64,000 nt of DNA from an uncultured Devosia sp. (GTDB lineage Bacteria; Pseudomonadota; Alphaproteobacteria; Rhizobiales; Devosiaceae). This document shows positions 1-8,669 of the stretch, one piece after another. How positions within the stretch are numbered: the first letter of the stretch is position 1; every line of letters begins with the position of its first letter. The notes beneath the pieces are model-generated. The model had not been told where the DNA came from and did not search any database. It worked only from the letters and a program-made list of their open reading frames with translations. The stretch covers positions 38,007-102,006 of the forward strand of contig NZ_CAJXJS010000006.1 in NCBI RefSeq assembly GCF_913055165.1, in the 5' to 3' direction. A program made the position numbers and the translations under genes.

Positions 1-192
1 CTCATCAACCCGGCATGGCTTGGTAGCGCGCTGCTTGTCGGTGCCCTGCTCTATCTTGGTTTCGGTCTCGGGCGTGTGATTGCCCTCACATCCGACGGCA
101 TACCTCCAGCATCGCTGCTTGCGGCCATGGCCGTGGAACTGCTGCTCGGTCTGGGCTTTTCCCAGGCACTTTGGCGGCAGAGCCCGAGATAA
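1..192 (+). CDS. DUF4345-type membrane protein, C-terminal part
   Basis: Reading frame 1 is open from the first base to a TAA at 190-192 and encodes 63 residues; the start lies upstream of the window. The fragment has two hydrophobic stretches (about residues 7-32 and 38-57) separated by a short polar link containing SDGIPP, and ends with a basic tail. The pattern GFGLGR followed by a second helix rich in Leu and Gly fits the C-terminal half of DUF4345 proteins, small four-helix membrane proteins of unknown function. The family call rests on remembered sequence character. It precedes pyrB by 77 bp on the same strand but need not belong to that operon. Confidence 0.55.
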   Translation, partial: LINPAWLGSALLVGALLYLGFGLGRVIALTSDGIPPASLLAAMAVELLLGLGFSQALWRQSPR

Positions 193-269
193 TTTTGCGA
201 AACGGCATGGGTGGGCTTGCCCCACCCTGCCCCCTCGGATAGACCGCAGCAAATCGCAAGGGATGCGAC

Positions 270-1238
270 ATGCCGCAGCAAAACTCCGCCCGGTTCTCGG
301 GCGACTTCCCCCCGTTCCAGCAGCGCCATCTGATTTCCATTGCTGATCTCCAGCAGCACGAAATCGTCGATCTTCTCGACCGCGCCGAACGGATGATCGA
401 GATCTCCCGCCAGGAGCGCAAGTCGCTCCCCACGCTCTCTGGCAAAACCCAGATCAATCTCTTCTTCGAGCCCTCGACCCGCACCCAGTCTTCCTTCGAG
501 ATTGCCGGCAAGCGGCTGGGCGCACTCGTGGTCAACATGTCGGTCAAGACATCGTCTGTCTCCAAGGGCGAAACCCTGATCGACACTGCCGCCACGCTCA
601 ACGCCATGCGTCCCGACGTGCTCGTGGTTCGCCACTCTGCGGCCGGCGCAGTGGAATTGCTGAGCCAGAAAGTCGGCTGCTCCGTTGTAAACGCAGGCGA
701 TGGCGCCCATGAGCACCCGACCCAGGCTTTGCTCGACGCCCTGACGATCCGTAACCACAAGGGTACGCTCGCCGGCCTCACGGTTGCCATCTGCGGAGAC
801 ATTGCCAATTCGCGCGTGGCCCGGTCCAATCTCCTGCTGCTGGGTGCGCTCAATGTCCGCACCCGCGTCATCGCCCCCCGCACCCTGCTGCCACCGGGCA
901 TAGAGAACCTGGCCACCGAGGTTTTCACCAACATGGAGGAAGGGCTTCGAGACGCCGATGTCGTCATGATGCTGCGCCTCCAGCACGAACGCGCCAATGG
1001 CAAGATGATCCCGTCGGTGCGGGAATATTATCGCTTCTACGGGCTCGACGAGGACAAGCTCCGGCACGCCAAGCCCGACGCTATCGTCATGCATCCGGGC
1101 CCCATGAACCGCGGCGTTGAGATCGACCCCGCCATCGCCGACAGCGAGCGTTCGGTCATCACCGATCAAGTCGAAATGGGCGTTGCCGTCCGCATGGCGG
1201 TTCTGGACGCTCTTCTGCCCGCGAGGAACACCCCATGA
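270..1238 (+). CDS. pyrB: Aspartate carbamoyltransferase catalytic subunit PyrB
   Basis: This enzyme condenses carbamoyl phosphate and L-aspartate to N-carbamoyl-L-aspartate, the committed step of pyrimidine synthesis, in the cytoplasm. The 322-residue protein has the normal length. The carbamoyl-phosphate motif [13 protein letters not shown] (STRT at 69-72), the HPTQALLDA motif near residue 150 and HPGPMNRG in the C-terminal half are all present, so the active site looks complete. No pyrI-type regulatory subunit is adjacent. Its stop overlaps the start of the dihydroorotase-like gene by four bases (ATGA), which suggests translational coupling and a shared complex, as known for class A aspartate carbamoyltransferases. 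Confidence 0.97.
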   Translation: MPQQNSARFSGDFPPFQQRHLISIADLQQHEIVDLLDRAERMIEISRQERKSLPTLSGKTQINLFFEPSTRTQSSFEIAGKRLGALVVNMSVKTSSVSKGETLIDTAATLNAMRPDVLVVRHSAAGAVELLSQKVGCSVVNAGDGAHEHPTQALLDALTIRNHKGTLAGLTVAICGDIANSRVARSNLLLLGALNVRTRVIAPRTLLPPGIENLATEVFTNMEEGLRDADVVMMLRLQHERANGKMIPSVREYYRFYGLDEDKLRHAKPDAIVMHPGPMNRGVEIDPAIADSERSVITDQVEMGVAVRMAVLDALLPARNTP

Positions 1239-2533
1239 CCCGCCCTCTTGTCATCGACAATGCGCGGATCGTCGACCCCGCATCCAACACCGATCAGCTG
1301 GGCGCCGTACTCATCGAAGATGGACGGATCAGCGATCTCGCCGTTGGCGGGCCTGCGGGTGTTCCTGATGATGCCGAAGTGATCAATGCCAATGGCCAGG
1401 TGCTGGCGCCCGGTCTGATCGATATGCGCGTTTTCGTAGGCGAACCAGGCAAGGAATATCGCGAGACATTGGCGTCCGCCGGTGCAGCAGCGGTGGCGGG
1501 CGGCGTGACCAGCTTTGTGATGATGCCCGAAACCACGCCGGCCGTGGACGATGGTGCGTTGGTCGATTTTCTGATCCGCCGCGCCGAAGCGCAGTCACCC
1601 GCCCGGATATTACCCGCTGCGGCCATCACCAAGGGCCTCGCAGGCAAGGAGATCACCGAGTTCGGCCTGCTCAAGGACGCCGGTGCGATTTGTCTCACTG
1701 ATGGCGCCCAATCTATACAATCCTCGTCTCTTTTGCGCAGCGCCATGGGCTATGCCGCCAATTTCGACATGCCGTTCATCCATCACGTGTCGGATGCTGC
1801 CCTGACAGGCGATGGCGTGATGAATGAAGGGCTGTTCGCCACGGTCCTTGGCCTCAGGGGCATCCCGCGCGAAGCCGAAACCATTCCCCTGGCCCGCGAC
1901 CTGCAACTGGCCCAGCTGACCGGGGTGCGCTACCACGCCGCGCAGATCTCCACCGCCGGCTCGGCAGAGCTTGTGAAGACGGCAAAGTCCCGTAACGAGA
2001 AGGTTACGGCCGGCATCTCGATCAACAATCTCTGCCTCAACGAGAATGACATCGGCCGCTATCGTACCTATTTCAAGCTGAACCCGCCCTTGCGGACGGA
2101 AGATGACCGCCAGGCCATGATTGCAGCCCTGCGCGAAGGCATTATCGACACGATCCATTCCGATCACGACCCGCAGGATACCGAGGTCAAGCGCCAGCCC
2201 TTCGCGGAAGCCTCCAATGGCGCAATCGGTCTTGAAACCCTTTTGGCAGCGGCCCTGCGCCTGGTGCATTCCGGTGACCTTGGCCTGATCACCGTCCTGC
2301 GCGCCATGACCAGCCGTCCTGCCGAAATTCTGGGGCTGGAAAGTGGCCGCATCAGTCGGGGAGCGCCGGCCGACCTCATCCTGGTTGATCCCGAATATCC
2401 ATGGCAGGTAACCGAAAAGAGTTTCCGTTCGCGCTCCCGCAACACCAGCTTTGAGGGCGCGCGGATGCAGGGCAAGGTCATGCGCACCATTATGGGCGGT
2501 CGGACTGTGTTCATCCACGAGGACATTGCGTGA
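1235..2533 (+). CDS. pyrC: Dihydroorotase-like protein lacking metal-binding histidines (PyrC-type)
   Basis: A 432-residue amidohydrolase-fold protein of the type I dihydroorotase family, translationally coupled to pyrB. Active dihydroorotases carry an HxH metal motif after PGLID; here the segment reads [14 protein letters not shown], so both histidines are replaced. The usual H-x-S-T-A metal histidine is Gln ([10 protein letters not shown]), and the late TDHAPH motif is SDHDPQD. It is therefore probably catalytically inactive and serves as a structural partner of PyrB, as described for the Pseudomonas pyrC' protein. A true dihydroorotase should lie elsewhere in the genome. The same substituted form is, from memory, common in Hyphomicrobiales. 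The family call is firm; the loss of activity is inferred from residues. Confidence 0.93.
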   Translation: MTRPLVIDNARIVDPASNTDQLGAVLIEDGRISDLAVGGPAGVPDDAEVINANGQVLAPGLIDMRVFVGEPGKEYRETLASAGAAAVAGGVTSFVMMPETTPAVDDGALVDFLIRRAEAQSPARILPAAAITKGLAGKEITEFGLLKDAGAICLTDGAQSIQSSSLLRSAMGYAANFDMPFIHHVSDAALTGDGVMNEGLFATVLGLRGIPREAETIPLARDLQLAQLTGVRYHAAQISTAGSAELVKTAKSRNEKVTAGISINNLCLNENDIGRYRTYFKLNPPLRTEDDRQAMIAALREGIIDTIHSDHDPQDTEVKRQPFAEASNGAIGLETLLAAALRLVHSGDLGLITVLRAMTSRPAEILGLESGRISRGAPADLILVDPEYPWQVTEKSFRSRSRNTSFEGARMQGKVMRTIMGGRTVFIHEDIA

Positions 2534-3576
2534 CCATCCCCTTTTTCGATGGCCATAACGACACGCTTTTGCGACTTCTCGATCACCCGCGCATCGACAA
2601 GCTCGACTTGTTCATTAAGGGGAGCCAGGAGGGACACCTGGACCTGCCGCGTGCCCGGCAGGCCGGCATGGTGGGCGGTTTTTTCGCCATTTTCCCGCCC
2701 CCACTCAAGACAACCCCCGCCGCCATTGCCGCAGCGCCGGACTACACCAGGGGCAACCTCCCGCCTGAGCTCGCTCAGTCCAATGCACTGCAGTCGACCA
2801 ACGCCATGGCGGCCCTGCTGCTGCAGCTCGAACGTGCTAAAGTCCTGAATATCTGCCGGTCTGCCGCGGAAATCCGGTCGACCATCAAGTCGAGCCGTCT
2901 CGCCGCTCTGTTCCACATCGAAGGCGCCGAGGCCATCGACACCGACTTCAGGACTTTTGAGGTTCTATACGCGGCCGGCCTCAGATCCATCGGCATCACC
3001 TGGAGCCGCGCCAACGCATTCGGCACGGGTGTACCGTTCCGCTTCCCCGCCGATCCCGATATTGGTCCTGGCCTCACCGATGCCGGCAGGCAGCTGGTGC
3101 GCCTGTGCGATGAACGCGGCGTCCTTGTCGACCTGAGTCACCTCAACGCGGCAGGCTTTCGAGACGTCGCCGCAATCTCGACCAAACCGCTGGTCGCCAC
3201 CCATTCCAACGTGCACGCCGTCTGCCCCAGCACCCGCAACCTTCTCGACTGGCAATTGTCGGCCATCCGCGAAAGCAAGGGGGTAGTCGGGCTCAACTAT
3301 GCCACTGGCTTCCTGCGGCCCGATGGGCGGTTCGATGCCGATACACCCCTCGAGCTGATGGTCCGCCATGTTGACGCACTCGTCGAGGCCGTCGGTGAGG
3401 ACGGCGTGGCCCTAGGCTCGGATTTCGACGGCGCCATGATCCCGGTAGAAATCGGCGACGTTACCGGTGTGCCCAAGCTCCTCCAGGCCCTGCTCGACAA
3501 GGGCTATGGCGAGCCTCTGGTCCGCAAGATCGCGCTGGAAAACTGGCTCGGCGTCATCGAACGAACCATCGGCTAG
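2530..3576 (+). CDS. Membrane dipeptidase, peptidase family M19
   Basis: A 348-residue zinc dipeptidase of the renal dipeptidase family. The N-terminal FDGHNDTLLRL carries the first metal ligands (His9, Asp11); HIEGAEA supplies the bridging Glu, and later motifs LVDLSHLN, ATHSN and LGSDFDG match the conserved barrel strands. No signal peptide is visible, so it is probably cytosolic. The start codon overlaps the end of the preceding pyrC-like gene by four bases, so it is likely co-transcribed with pyrBC. Family members cleave dipeptides, including D-amino-acid forms; the substrate here cannot be read from sequence. The coupling to a pyrimidine operon is unusual for the genomes I know. Confidence 0.93.
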   Translation: MTIPFFDGHNDTLLRLLDHPRIDKLDLFIKGSQEGHLDLPRARQAGMVGGFFAIFPPPLKTTPAAIAAAPDYTRGNLPPELAQSNALQSTNAMAALLLQLERAKVLNICRSAAEIRSTIKSSRLAALFHIEGAEAIDTDFRTFEVLYAAGLRSIGITWSRANAFGTGVPFRFPADPDIGPGLTDAGRQLVRLCDERGVLVDLSHLNAAGFRDVAAISTKPLVATHSNVHAVCPSTRNLLDWQLSAIRESKGVVGLNYATGFLRPDGRFDADTPLELMVRHVDALVEAVGEDGVALGSDFDGAMIPVEIGDVTGVPKLLQALLDKGYGEPLVRKIALENWLGVIERTIG

Positions 3577-3632
3577 CCGCAGCCAAGCCTGGGTTGCTGC
3601 AGCACAAATTCCCTAAGAAGAGTCAGAGAGCC

Positions 3633-6236
3633 TTAGAACGGCACGTCTTCGGACTTGGTCGCTTTCTTCGCCGGAGCCTTTTTGGCCGTTGCCTTTTTGG
3701 CAGCCGGTTTCTTTGCCGCGGCTTTCTTGACCGGCGCCTTCTTCTTTCCGCCGGTTGCTTCGGCGCGCGCTGCAATCAGGGCGATCGCCTGTTCCAGCGT
3801 CACATCTTCCGGCTTCAGATCCTTCGGCAATGTCGCGTTGACCTTGCCCTGGTTGACATAGGGTCCGTAGCGGCCGGAACGCACGGTTATCGGTCCGCCG
3901 TCATGCTCGAACGTCTGAATAGCGGCCACCGCCGCGCCACGTCCCCCACGACCGCCACCGGCCGCCTTCTGCGCGATAAGGTCGACGGCGCGGTTGAGAC
4001 CAACGGTGAACACCTCTTCCACATCCGGAAGATTGGCATATTTGCCGTCATGCAGCAGGAACGGACCATAACGCCCGATGCCTGCCGAAATGGGCAGACC
4101 GGTTTCTGGATGCAGCCCCACCTCGCGCGGCAATGACAACAGTTGCAGCGCCTTTTCCAAGGTCAGGCTGGCGGCTTCCCAGCCCTTGGGCAGCGACGAC
4201 CGCTTGGGTTCCTTGCCGTCACCCAATTGCACATAAGGCCCGAAACGGCCGGATTTGAGGAAAACTTCTTCGCCGCTTTCCGGATCCGTGCCGAGCACGC
4301 CATCGCCCGCCGCCGCCTCCGACGATTGGCCCGTGGCCGCGTCCGAAAGCTGCATCGTATGCTTGCACTCGGGATAGTTCGAGCAACCAATGAATGCACC
4401 GAACTTGCCAAGTTTCAGCGACAGCGTACCTGTGCCGCAAGTCGGGCACTTGCGTGGATCGGTTCCGTCTTCGCGCGCGGGGAAGATGTGGTCGGCCAGC
4501 ATGTCGTTGAGGGCATCGAGCACCTCAGAGACGCGCAAATCCTTGATCTCCTCGGTCGCAACCGTGAAGTCCCGCCAGAAATCGCGTAGCAGAACCTTGT
4601 AGTCAAGTTCGCCAGCCGAAACCTGATCGAGCTGCTCTTCCAGATGTGCCGTGAAGCCATATTCGACATAGCGCGAAAAGAAGCTCTCGAGGAACGAGGT
4701 CACGATGCGTCCGCGATCCTCTGGATGCAGCGCCCTGCCCTCAAGCTTCACATAATTGCGGTCCTTCAGCGTCGCCAGCGTCGCCGCATAGGTGGACGGG
4801 CGGCCGATGCCGAGCTCTTCCATCTTCTTGATCAGGCTCGCCTCGGTATAACGCGCCGGTGGCTGCGTGAAATGCTGCTCGATCTCGACCTTTTCCAGCT
4901 TCGGTTTGTCGCCGACAGTCAGGGGCGGCAGCTCACGACCATCCTCGTCGTCCTCATCGCCATCGGTCTTGGCCTCAACACCATAAAGCGTGAGAAAACC
5001 CGGGAAGGTCACGACTGAGCCCGTTGCCCGCAGCGTCACCGCGCGGCCCGGCACGTTGACGGCGATATCGACACTTGTGCGGTCTATCTCTGCCGAGGCC
5101 ATCTGGCTGGCGAGGGTACGCTTCCATATCAGCCCATAGAGCTTGGCCTGATCCGCATCAAGACTGAGGCTTTCCGGCCGCTTGAACATGTCTGTCGGGC
5201 GGATCGCTTCGTGCGCTTCCTGCGCATTTTTGGCTTTGGTCTGATAGATCCGTGCCTTTTCCGGCAGGTACTTCTCGCCGAAATATTTCCCGATCACCGA
5301 GCGGGCCATGGCGATACCCTCGGGCGCCATTTGAACCGCATCGGTTCGCATATAGGTGATTAGCCCATCCTCGTAGAGACGCTGGGCGATCTGCATGGTT
5401 CGGCTGGGCGATAGGCCCAGGCGCGAAGACGCATCCTGCTGCAGGCTCGAAGTCGTGAAAGGCGCATAGGGGTTGCGCTTGGTCGGCTTCTTTTCGACAT
5501 TGGCGACATTGAACTGTCCGCCCTCGATCAGCGCCTTGAGCGCTTGGGCATCCTCGCCAGTCTTGATATCCAGCTTGTCGGTCTTCTTGCCGTCCACGGC
5601 AAACAGGCGCGCCAGGAAGCTCTTGCCGCCTTGCGCCAGCTGCGCCTCGACCGACCAGTATTCGTCGGGCCGGAATTTTTCGATTTCGCGTTCGCGATCC
5701 GAAACCAGCCGCAGCGCCACGGACTGAACACGACCAGCCGAGCGAGAGCCAGGCAACTTGCGCCACAGAATGGGGGACAGAGTGAAGCCGACGAGATAGT
5801 CGAGCGCCCGGCGTGCCAGATAGGCGTCCACCAGGGGCATGTCGATGTCACGCGGCCTGGCCATGGCCGCCGTCACAGCGTCCTTGGTAATGGCGTTGAA
5901 CACCACGCGCTGCACCGAAGTATCCTTCTTCAGCGCCTTTTTGGCCCTGAGCACGTCCAGGATATGCCAGGAAATCGCCTCGCCCTCGCGATCCGGGTCG
6001 GTCGCCAGGATAAGGCCATCCGCCCCCTTCAGGGCCGTGGCTATGTCGGAGATGCGCTTTTTTGCCGCCGTATCGACTTCCCAGGACATGGCGAAATCTT
6101 CGTCCGGCCGCACCGAACCGTCCTTGGCCGGCAGGTCGCGGACATGGCCGAAACTGGCCAGGACCTCATAGTCCTTGCCCAGATATTTGTTGATTGTCTT
6201 GGCCTTGGCCGGACTTTCAACGACGACGACCTTCAT
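3633..6236 (-). CDS. topA: DNA topoisomerase I
   Basis: Type IA topoisomerase of 867 residues that relaxes negative supercoils through a 5'-phosphotyrosine intermediate. The N-terminal Toprim domain begins VVVVESPAKAKTI, with the acidic DPDREGE motif at about 80-86. The catalytic Tyr295 lies in GLITYMRTDA. A single CPTCG...CSNYPEC zinc ribbon near residue 600 is followed by repeat domains that lack cysteines, then a tail of about 35 residues rich in Lys, Ala and Pro that resembles histone H1 and probably binds DNA non-specifically. It converges on the M19 dipeptidase gene with 56 bp between stops and is read away from the aldo/keto reductase. Confidence 0.98.
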   Translation of the reverse strand: MKVVVVESPAKAKTINKYLGKDYEVLASFGHVRDLPAKDGSVRPDEDFAMSWEVDTAAKKRISDIATALKGADGLILATDPDREGEAISWHILDVLRAKKALKKDTSVQRVVFNAITKDAVTAAMARPRDIDMPLVDAYLARRALDYLVGFTLSPILWRKLPGSRSAGRVQSVALRLVSDREREIEKFRPDEYWSVEAQLAQGGKSFLARLFAVDGKKTDKLDIKTGEDAQALKALIEGGQFNVANVEKKPTKRNPYAPFTTSSLQQDASSRLGLSPSRTMQIAQRLYEDGLITYMRTDAVQMAPEGIAMARSVIGKYFGEKYLPEKARIYQTKAKNAQEAHEAIRPTDMFKRPESLSLDADQAKLYGLIWKRTLASQMASAEIDRTSVDIAVNVPGRAVTLRATGSVVTFPGFLTLYGVEAKTDGDEDDEDGRELPPLTVGDKPKLEKVEIEQHFTQPPARYTEASLIKKMEELGIGRPSTYAATLATLKDRNYVKLEGRALHPEDRGRIVTSFLESFFSRYVEYGFTAHLEEQLDQVSAGELDYKVLLRDFWRDFTVATEEIKDLRVSEVLDALNDMLADHIFPAREDGTDPRKCPTCGTGTLSLKLGKFGAFIGCSNYPECKHTMQLSDAATGQSSEAAAGDGVLGTDPESGEEVFLKSGRFGPYVQLGDGKEPKRSSLPKGWEAASLTLEKALQLLSLPREVGLHPETGLPISAGIGRYGPFLLHDGKYANLPDVEEVFTVGLNRAVDLIAQKAAGGGRGGRGAAVAAIQTFEHDGGPITVRSGRYGPYVNQGKVNATLPKDLKPEDVTLEQAIALIAARAEATGGKKKAPVKKAAAKKPAAKKATAKKAPAKKATKSEDVPF

Positions 6237-6333
6237 GGATCTTGGTTCCGCAACTGCTGCTCAAAGAGCGCGCAACATGGTGAAGCCCGTAGCCGGTGTC
6301 AACGGGGAGACCGGACGGTGGCGTTTTCACTTC

Positions 6334-6349
6334 ATCGGCATTTGCCGAT
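6334..6349. repeat. Short inverted repeat between topA and the aldo/keto reductase gene
   Basis: Two six-base arms, ATCGGC and GCCGAT, are separated by four bases in the 258-bp space between the divergent genes. The size and position suit a transcription-factor operator, but no protein can be named. The rest of this spacer shows nothing I can identify except the ribosome-binding site of the reductase. Confidence 0.3.
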
Positions 6350-6494
6350 AGAGGGCTTGCGCGCGGCCTTCCATACATGCTCAGATGATGCAGCGCGTCC
6401 TGCGCCCCGGTTCAATACCATCATGCCTGATCGAGCCGCGTTTGCCTGTGCAACGATGCGCAATTGCGGCCGGGTCAATCGAGGAGGAAATCCA

Positions 6495-7520
6495 ATGCAA
6501 TATCGCAACCTGGGCAATAGCGGTGCCGTCGTGTCCCATCTGTGCCTCGGCACAATGACCTTCGGCGCAGAGTCCGACGAGGCGACCTCTCATGCGCTCA
6601 TGGATGCCTATGTCGACGCCGGAGGCAATTTCCTCGACACTGCGGACGTTTACTCTGCAGGCGTATCCGAGGAGATTGTCGGCCGCTGGCTCAAGACCAA
6701 AAAACTGCGGGACCTGGTTATCGCCACAAAAGGCCGCTTTCCCATGGGGGATGGGCCCAATCACATCGGCCTTTCGCGCAAGCACCTGTCCGAAGCACTT
6801 GAAGCCTCGCTGCGCCGCCTTGGCGTGGAGCAGATCGACCTCTATCAGATGCACGCCTTCGATGCGCTGACGCCGATCGAGGAAACGCTGCGTTTCCTCG
6901 ACGACGCGACCAGCTCGGGCAAGATCGCCTATTACGGCTTTTCCAACTTCCTTGGTTGGCAGCTCACCAAGGCCGTCTGGATCGCCAGGATGCAGGGCTT
7001 TGCCCCTCCGGTAACCTTGCAACCACAGTACAATCTGCTTGTCCGCGACATTGAGCACGAAATCGTTCCGGCCTGCCAGGACGCCAATATGGGCCTCTTG
7101 CCCTGGTCGCCGCTGGGGGGCGGCTGGCTCTCGGGCAAATACAAGCGCGACCAGATACCCACCGGGGCCAGCCGCCTTGGCGAAAATCCCAAGCGTGGCA
7201 TGGAAGCCTATGAAGCGCGCAATGCGAAATCCAGCACTTGGGACATCATTGGTGCGGTTGAAGATATCGCGAAATCCCGCGGCATCAGCATGGCACAGGT
7301 CGCACTGGCCTGGACGTCCGCACAGCCGGCTGTAACCTCCGTGATCCTGGGTGTCCGTACGTCCGAACAGCTCAAGGACAATCTCGGTGCCGCCAGCCTC
7401 GTCCTCAGCACCGAGGAACTGCAGCGGCTCGATGCCGTCAGCAAGCCCGAAATGGACGACTACCCCTATGGCACCGGCGGCATCGGCCAGCGTCACCGCA
7501 GGATCGAAGGCGGCCGCTAG
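6495..7520 (+). CDS. Aldo/keto reductase
   Basis: NADPH-dependent oxidoreductase of 341 residues in the AKR family. The start at 6495 was chosen because GAGGAGG lies just upstream and the protein then begins MQYRNLGNSGAVVS, the standard family opening; the frame stays open upstream but that part is unlike any protein. The catalytic tetrad is visible: Asp in FLDTADVY, Tyr in the same motif, Lys in VIATKG and His in LYQMHAFD. The cofactor segment near the C-terminus (PAVTSVILGVRTSEQL) is also conserved. It resembles the YajO/AKR11-12 group; the substrate is unknown. A hairpin follows the stop codon. Confidence 0.95.
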   Translation: MQYRNLGNSGAVVSHLCLGTMTFGAESDEATSHALMDAYVDAGGNFLDTADVYSAGVSEEIVGRWLKTKKLRDLVIATKGRFPMGDGPNHIGLSRKHLSEALEASLRRLGVEQIDLYQMHAFDALTPIEETLRFLDDATSSGKIAYYGFSNFLGWQLTKAVWIARMQGFAPPVTLQPQYNLLVRDIEHEIVPACQDANMGLLPWSPLGGGWLSGKYKRDQIPTGASRLGENPKRGMEAYEARNAKSSTWDIIGAVEDIAKSRGISMAQVALAWTSAQPAVTSVILGVRTSEQLKDNLGAASLVLSTEELQRLDAVSKPEMDDYPYGTGGIGQRHRRIEGGR

Positions 7521-7528
7521 CCAAATCC

Positions 7529-7557
7529 CGGTCTCGCTGGCAATCGCAGCGGGACCG
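7529..7557 (+). terminator. Hairpin after the aldo/keto reductase gene
   Basis: An 11-bp stem (7529-7539 with 7547-7557, one G-U pair) and a seven-base loop lie nine bases past the reductase stop. There is no T-run behind it, so it may be a weak or Rho-assisted terminator or an RNA-stabilising stem. Confidence 0.4.
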
Positions 7558-7586
7558 CATTCACACTTGCCCACGACCCGGCAGAA

Positions 7587-8624
7587 ATGGTGTCTATGGG
7601 CGCAATGACCGACCTCACCGCCTCGCTGATTCCCGATTTCGACCTTGCCTCCCGCAACACGCTGGCGTTGCAGGCACGATCCCGCTTTGGGTTCGTCCTT
7701 GAGGACGCAGATCAGCTCCCTGCCCTGTTCGACTATGCCAGCAGCGAAGCGCTCGCAGTTCGCCTGCTGGGCGGCGGCAGCAATGTCGTTCTGGCGCCAG
7801 GGTTTGATGGTATCACCGCGCTGATTGCCTCCCGCGGCCGCAGGATTGTCGACGAGACCGCCACCCATACCCTTGTCGAAGCCGCCGCCGGCGAGAACTG
7901 GCATGACCTCGTCGCCTGGACAGTTGAACAGGGGCTGGGTGGTCTTGAAAATCTTGCCCTGATCCCCGGCACGACCGGCGCCGCCCCGGTACAGAATATT
8001 GGCGCCTACGGATCCGAGCTGGCCAACAGCTTCCACTCCCTGGACGCTTTTGACCGGCGGACCGGCAAGATGACCGTTTTTGGTCTCCAAGCGTGCGCCT
8101 TCGCCTATCGCGATAGCGTCTTCAAGCACGAGCCTGATCGCTATGTGGTCACCAAGATCCGGCTGGCGCTGCCCAAGGCTTGGCGGCCCAATCTGGGTTT
8201 TGCCGGCCTGGCGGAGTTATCCGGTGCAGGCGATCTCTCACCACGCGTCGTCATGGAGCGGGTGATCGCCCTGCGCACCAGCAAGTTACCGGACTGGCGT
8301 GTGACCCCCAATGCCGGTTCCTTCTTCCACAATCCGGTCGTGGCCGCGGACATCGCGGCGCAAATCCTGGAAGAGGACACCTCCGCCCCCAGCTATCCCC
8401 AAGCCGACGGTCGGACCAAGCTGTCTGCCGGTTGGCTCATCGAAAAAAGCGGCCTCAAGGGATACAGAATGGGCCCGGTCGGCGTATCGGAACGCCACGC
8501 CCTGGTTCTGGTCAATTACGGTGGGGCCCAACAGTCGCACATTGCCGCGCTTGCCAGCCATATCAGGCAAACCGTTCAATCCCGTTTCGGTATCATCCTG
8601 ACCCCTGAACCGATCTTCTGCTGA
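7587..8624 (+). CDS. murB: UDP-N-acetylenolpyruvoylglucosamine reductase MurB, type I-like
   Basis: FAD enzyme that reduces the enolpyruvyl group of UDP-GlcNAc-enolpyruvate with NADPH to give UDP-MurNAc in the cytoplasm. The FAD-binding GGGSNVVL, the substrate loop PGTTGAAPVQNIGAYG, and GSFFHNP with the catalytic Ser are present. The length (345 residues from 7587, 339 from the inner ATG at 7605) and overall pattern match the E. coli-like type I group, whereas relatives usually carry a type II-like murB in the division cluster between murC and ddl. This may therefore be a second, acquired copy or a replacement. The start is uncertain between 7587 and 7605; neither has a strong ribosome-binding site. 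Confidence 0.93.
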   Translation: MVSMGAMTDLTASLIPDFDLASRNTLALQARSRFGFVLEDADQLPALFDYASSEALAVRLLGGGSNVVLAPGFDGITALIASRGRRIVDETATHTLVEAAAGENWHDLVAWTVEQGLGGLENLALIPGTTGAAPVQNIGAYGSELANSFHSLDAFDRRTGKMTVFGLQACAFAYRDSVFKHEPDRYVVTKIRLALPKAWRPNLGFAGLAELSGAGDLSPRVVMERVIALRTSKLPDWRVTPNAGSFFHNPVVAADIAAQILEEDTSAPSYPQADGRTKLSAGWLIEKSGLKGYRMGPVGVSERHALVLVNYGGAQQSHIAALASHIRQTVQSRFGIILTPEPIFC

Positions 8625-8669
8625 GAGCAGACGGCCCCGGGCGCACGGGATCGACCGGCCAAACGGCTC

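Noticed and set aside
51..1169. Long minus-strand open frame opposite pyrB
   Set aside because: Antisense shadow of a clear pyrB gene; high GC leaves the opposite frame open and the product has no family character.
6381..8129. 582-residue minus-strand open frame opposite the aldo/keto reductase and murB
   Set aside because: Spans two genes with full catalytic motifs on the other strand; amino-acid composition is that of an antisense frame.
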